64,000 nt of DNA, from NCBI GenBank assembly GCA_900129675.1, contig FSRD01000002.1, positions 1,488,001 through 1,552,000 of the forward strand, given 5' to 3'. Made by a program: the position numbers and the translations under genes. Numbering within the stretch: position 1 is the first letter of the stretch; each line of letters starts with the position of its first letter. Below, in pieces: positions 60,740-64,000 of the stretch. The notes below the pieces were generated by a model that was not told the origin of the DNA, did no database searches, and was given only the letters and a program-made list of their open reading frames with translations. Source of the DNA: Bradyrhizobium erythrophlei (GTDB lineage: Bacteria > Pseudomonadota > Alphaproteobacteria > Rhizobiales > Xanthobacteraceae).

Positions 60740-60895
60740 GATCCTTTGGGCCAAAGCGCACATGTCCCACTTAGAAAGCACGGCTGGAGCCCCCGCGAAG
60801 ACTCTCTTCAGCCTCGGCGCCGCAAGGTCGATGAAAGCGCGCACCTTGATCGGCAGAAACCGGTTGGCCGCGTACAGGAGGTGGACGGGCAGCGG
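60740..60895 (-). pseudogene. C-terminal fragment of a LysR-type regulator gene
   Basis: LPVHLLYAANRFLPIKVRAF then IDLAAPRLK is the typical end of a LysR effector domain (LHVLYPS-x-R-xx-P-x-K-VRAFIDF). It continues without a stop through the sequence upstream of the DUF6894 gene. Nothing of the DNA-binding domain is near. Confidence 0.65.
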
Positions 60896-61073
60896 TGCAG
60901 GCTAGAATTCTTTAAGCGATCTCGGCCGATCCAGACGAAGGCTTGCCCCTCCAATATTCGGACCCGTCACGCGTTTTTTATTCCTTCGTGACCGCCTGCC
61001 GGGGCTTCAAAGTCGGCGTCAACAATCCCACCTCAGCACGAGAAATGACGAGCATAATTCAATAGGAGCGATT

Positions 61074-61262
61074 ATGGGCGAGGTTATCCGATTTGTCTCA
61101 AAATCCGAGCGCGAGCGCATCCGACTCATTCGGGAAGCACGCGCGATATATGACAGCGTTTTCCCGCCGGCCGATCCCGTCAGCGAGCAGCGGGACAAGG
61201 GGCCGCAACTCATGGGGCCAGTGGCGCCAATGCTCAATGCGGCGAAGCTTTCTCGTGATTAA
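61074..61262 (+). CDS. Conserved small protein of unknown function
   Basis: The 62-residue protein MGEVIRFVSKSERERIRLIR, EARAIYDSVFPPADPVSEQR is highly charged and probably helical in its first half. I recognise it as a short protein widely conserved in Bradyrhizobium without assigned function. AGGAGCGATT precedes the ATG. Its stop overlaps the start of the next small gene by eight bases. Confidence 0.75.
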   Translation: MGEVIRFVSKSERERIRLIREARAIYDSVFPPADPVSEQRDKGPQLMGPVAPMLNAAKLSRD

Positions 61263-61464
61263 GCTCATTGCGGTGATCTGCAGCCTGTCTTCTCCGGCAA
61301 ATTGCCACGAGCAGACCGTCACCACCTCCGACCTCGCTGACATCTCGATGCAGTCCTGCTTGGTAGGCGCGCCGCAACTTGCCAAATGGATGAAGCCGCA
61401 TCCGGCGGAGCGCCTCATGGCATGGCGCTGCATGATCGGCGATCAGGATCGCAGGGGAGCGTAG
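61255..61464 (+). CDS. Small Cys-containing exported-like protein
   Basis: From GTG 61255 the 69-residue frame has a hydrophobic start (VIKLIAVICSLSSPANC) and then HEQTVTTSDLADISMQSCLV, GAPQLAKWMKPHPAERLMAW and RCMIGDQDRRGA. I remember peptides with this DISMQSC-x-GAPQLA pattern in Bradyrhizobium genomes, usually as a separate short gene. The overlap with the gene at 61074 suggests coupled translation. The ribosome site is weak. Confidence 0.6.
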   Translation: MIKLIAVICSLSSPANCHEQTVTTSDLADISMQSCLVGAPQLAKWMKPHPAERLMAWRCMIGDQDRRGA

Positions 61465-61796
61465 GGTGAAAAGCGGATCACTCCTCACAGCGGATGTGGT
61501 CGATGCATTGGCATATGCATTCGCCACGATTTGCTGAGATTTGGATTGCTTCACTCGCACTGTGCTCCTTGTCGCATATCAATTTGCTTATCGGAGACAA
61601 ACGACACTCCTAAGTGCTTGGCGCCCGGCGCTCCGTCCCCTTGCCGTGGCCTTCGCGGCAGGTCCTTTTTCCTCCCGGAGTCCGGCCGCTTCCTTCACAG
61701 GCCTTATAGGCGACGACGTTGGATCGGATAAGCTTGGGGCTATTTGGATCGGCGAAGTCCCAATCGTTGAGCACAACCGGACGGAGATTTTGCTTT
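61465..61796. other. Upstream region of the hemA remnant
   Basis: No gene is supported. A frame of 88 codons overlaps the hemA start but has no family resemblance. Confidence 0.3.
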
Positions 61797-62945
61797 ATGA
61801 CCTATGATCATTTCTTTTCCGCGGCGCTTCCTCGCCTGCACGCCGAACGGCGCTACCGCGTGTTTGCCGATCTCGGGCGCATGGCCGGGCGTTTCCCGCA
61901 CGCAACATGGCATTCGCCGGACGGCCCGCGTCCGGTCGCAATCTGGTGCTCGCGCGCGGGCGGCACTCGCAACATTTCCGGAAACCAACCATCCGCTGGT
62001 CGAATTGGAGCGCGAGCTCGCCGACCTGCACGGCAAGGAAGCGGCGCTGGTGTTCACCTCGGGATACGTGTTCAACGAGACCGGCATCGCGACCGTCGCC
62101 AAGCTGCTGCCGAACTGTGTGATCCTGTCGGATGCCTGGAACCACAATTCGATGATCGAAGGCGTGCGGCGTGCCGGTGTGGAAAAGAAGATCTGGCGCC
62201 ACAACGACGTTAGCCACCTCGAAGAATTGCTGGCGGCGGAGGCTCCGGGGCGACCGAAGCAGATCGTATTCGAGGCGCTCTACTCGATGGACGGCGACTT
62301 CGCGCCGGTGAACCGCATCTGCGATCTGGCGGGGCGCTATCACGCGATGACCTACATTGATGAGGTCCATTTGGCCGGCAGGTACGGACCGGTCGGCGCG
62401 GGCATCGCGGCGCGTGAGGGCGCCTTGCACCGCATCGACGTGGTCGAGGGTACCCTGGCGAAGGCGTTCGGCTGCCTCGGCGTTACATCGCGGCGAGTGC
62501 TGACGTCATCGATACGGTGCGCTCTTACGCTCCGGGATTCGCTTCCACGACCGCATTGCCGCCGGCAGTCTGCGCCGCTGCCACAGCGGCGATCAGGCAC
62601 CTCAAGGCCTCGCAATGGAGCGCGACCGCCATCAGGACCGCGCCTCGCGGGTAAAGGCCGTACTGACTGCCGCCGGCCTGCCGCTGACAACGGACACGCA
62701 CATTGTGCCGGTGATAGTGGGGGATTCGGAGAAATGCGGGGAAGCGAGCGCAGTCCTGCTCGCCGAGCACGGCATCTATATCGAGCCTCAACTATCCGAC
62801 GGTTCCGCGCGGCACCGAGCGGCTGCGTATCACGCCAACGCCCTATCACGATGACGCGCTGATCGACGCGCTCGCTAAAGCACTGGTCGATGCGTGGGAA
62901 CGCCTTGGTTTGTCGCTGCGATATCGCGAGCTTGCGGCGGAGTAG
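61797..62945 (+). pseudogene. hemA: 5-Aminolevulinate synthase gene, multiply damaged
   Basis: The start MTYDHFFSAALPRLHAERRY, RVFADLGRMAGRFPHATWHS matches ALA synthase. About 25 codons around the usual NDYLGMGQHP are deleted, so the frame jumps to AGGTRNISGN. A second frame carries LVELERELADLHGKEAALVF through YSMDGDFAPVNRICDLAGRY, TYIDEVHLAGRYGPVGAGIA and GTLAKAFGCLG, which includes the PLP lysine. Near 62490 and again near 62630 the frame shifts, with the rest (SYAPGF, AAIRHLKAS, TDTHIVPVIVGDSEKCGEAS, DALIDALAKALVDAWERLGL) scattered. The enzyme condenses glycine and succinyl-CoA for haem; another copy must serve the cell. Confidence 0.88.
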
Positions 62946-63518
62946 GTTGCCAGCGCACGGCAGCATCGGAGAGAATAGCTCAGGTTAGCAAACTTTGCCG
63001 ACGGTTGGTGCGCCACTCGGCGAGTAAAATTGCCATTTTGTTGCTCAAGATAGCCACCGAGTCTTCAAAGCAAGAGCGGAAAGTATCTGGCGGAAGCCGT
63101 TACGAAAGAGCAACCTCGCTGATGTCGATGGAGACCATCAGCATAAGAACGAAAATCGCCACTACGAACGGCTTGGTGTCAAAGCAGTGTCACTGCCCCA
63201 TCGAGCTGGCCGTCGGTGCGACATGAGCGCACGCGCATAGCATCTAATTGGATCCAGCCTCTGACAGGATCAGCAACCTCCGATTTGTCCAAAAGGCCCC
63301 ACGAATTAAACTGAGGAGACTGAGGCTTAACTGCCGACACTGCTCACAAGGGCAGCGCGTCGTGGGCTAGGAATAAACCAACGTATAATCAGACCATTCC
63401 GATTGTGGAATGCGATCCTCCCTCAGTACGATAACGCGATACAAGCGTACCATGGCCTCAGTTGTCGTTCTGAGATAGCAGTAAATCAAACGAATTGCGC
63501 CGTTTCCGAGAGGTCGCC
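62946..63518. other. Gene-free stretch
   Basis: About 570 bases lack a supported gene. GC content appears lower than in the surroundings, and the frames are short. No hairpin with T-run, repeat shared with other parts of the window, or tRNA-like structure was noticed. Confidence 0.35.
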
Positions 63519-63602
63519 ATGCATCAGATCTACCTCACGATTACTGTTAGCAGTCTCACGCTGCTAGTCGGCGTGTATGTGCTCGGCGTCGCGCTTGTGT
63601 AA
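63519..63602 (+). CDS. Possible 27-residue single-span membrane peptide
   Basis: ATG 63519 has GAGAGGTCGCC upstream and starts MHQIYLTITVSSLTLLVGVY, VLGVALV, ending with TAA. Nearly the whole peptide is one hydrophobic helix, as in small membrane proteins that attach to larger complexes. No homologue is recalled, so the call rests on the ribosome site and the hydrophobic pattern. Confidence 0.4.
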   Translation: MHQIYLTITVSSLTLLVGVYVLGVALV

Positions 63603-63973
63603 AAAGGTCGCGATTCGAGACTGCGGCCGGCAGGTCATATCTGCCGGGCCATCATAGCCTCATTCCTTGAAAGCCGACAGATCCCGGGATCGCTACGGCC
63701 GAGCTGCTGGAACATCGATCGTTGTGGTATGTAGGCCGCCATCGACCGCACGGCGTCAAAGCCTCCGTCGCGGATGCCATTGGCGTGCAACGGTTGGAAC
63801 GGCCCTGGGGCTTATTCATCGCGACAAAAATCTCAGTCCTGAGAGTAAAAGAAAACAAGCTTCTGCGGAAAAAGATGGGCAAGGTCATCTGGTCCTTCTC
63901 CGCAAGGAAATGTTGCGGCGAAAGAGGGCCGCGAGTATTGGCGCCGTCCATCTGTCTCCAACGGAGCGATGCC
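63603..63973. other. Spacer before the last partial gene
   Basis: Nothing recognisable is found in these 371 bases. The open frames on both strands (63652-63975 minus, 63667-63996 plus) lack ribosome sites and family features. Confidence 0.3.
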
Positions 63974-64000
63974 ATGAACCTGAAAGATCGACTTAAGGGC
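63974..64000 (+). CDS. Start of a gene running off the window
   Basis: ACGGAGCGATGCC precedes ATG 63974, and the nine visible codons read MNLKDRLKG. The product cannot be identified from this. Confidence 0.35.

Noticed and set aside
59732..60844. Leftward frame of 370 codons across the kinase and DUF6894 genes
   Set aside because: Only its first ~30 codons match a family (LysR end); the remainder is antisense to recognisable coding sequence.
1..64000. CRISPR arrays, rRNA and tRNA genes, integrases, prophage or conjugation genes
   Set aside because: No regularly spaced repeats, RNA gene signatures or marker proteins of these classes were recognised anywhere in the window.

Overview
The window is GC-rich alphaproteobacterial DNA. 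The best match I can make is Bradyrhizobium or a close relative (Nitrobacteraceae). I base this on several small conserved proteins that I associate with that group (a DUF6894-type protein, a 62-residue protein beginning MGEVIRFVSKSERER, a secreted protein ending GYWTARRN, a caspase-like protein with a degenerate active site, a Bfd-type ferredoxin) and on general gene style. No rRNA, tRNA, recognisable transposase, integrase or CRISPR array was seen, so the assignment is an inference.

This is an accessory, much-rearranged region: perhaps a third of the recognisable genes are broken, and many families occur two to five times. Left part (1-19 kb): SPW-repeat membrane protein, GreA-like fragment, peroxiredoxin-like protein, Dps, GMC oxidoreductase, MocR regulator facing a nonsense-mutated cupin, a truncated AhpD-like protein overlapping a LysR gene, a three-gene unit (molybdopterin oxidoreductase, flavin reductase, OsmC), two ruined LysR genes (one split by a hairpin-bounded insert), two more peroxiredoxin-like genes, nitroreductase plus AhpD-like proteins and a PNPOx-family protein. 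Middle (19-36 kb): monooxygenase, zinc-less MDR-type quinone reductase, DUF427, then a long leftward set (cupin, MFS pump, NmrA-type SDR, GNAT, second cupin, PNPOx, azoreductase, GST) followed by a peroxiredoxin, two more MFS pumps and an AraC regulator. Right-middle (36-47 kb): broken histidine kinase, RND efflux pair, second quinone reductase, and a 2Fe-2S/molybdopterin dehydrogenase pair of the isoquinoline oxidoreductase type. Right part (47-64 kb): mostly gene debris (glnS, msrA, DUF983, egtD twice, cytochrome P460, transaldolase, GST, hemA, a second histidine kinase) between a few intact genes (Hsp20, AraC, DoxX-like, GNAT, Bfd, pseudo-caspase).

Functionally the intact genes converge on thiol and flavin redox chemistry: peroxiredoxin-like and AhpD-like CxxC proteins, OsmC, azoreductase, nitroreductase, quinone reductases, GST, Dps, cupins and efflux pumps under LysR, AraC and MocR control. 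This is what one expects of quinone/electrophile and peroxide defence, but the substrates are not shown by the sequence. Structurally, the window is tied together by dispersed duplications: a ~515-bp inverted pair (4.7-5.2 kb and 36.7-37.2 kb), a ~45-75-bp block found upstream of four unrelated genes, a ~235-bp direct pair (20.0 and 58.7 kb), a duplicated divergent promoter (15.4 and 20.4 kb) and a duplicated P460-GNAT-egtD block (49.7 and 55.3 kb).
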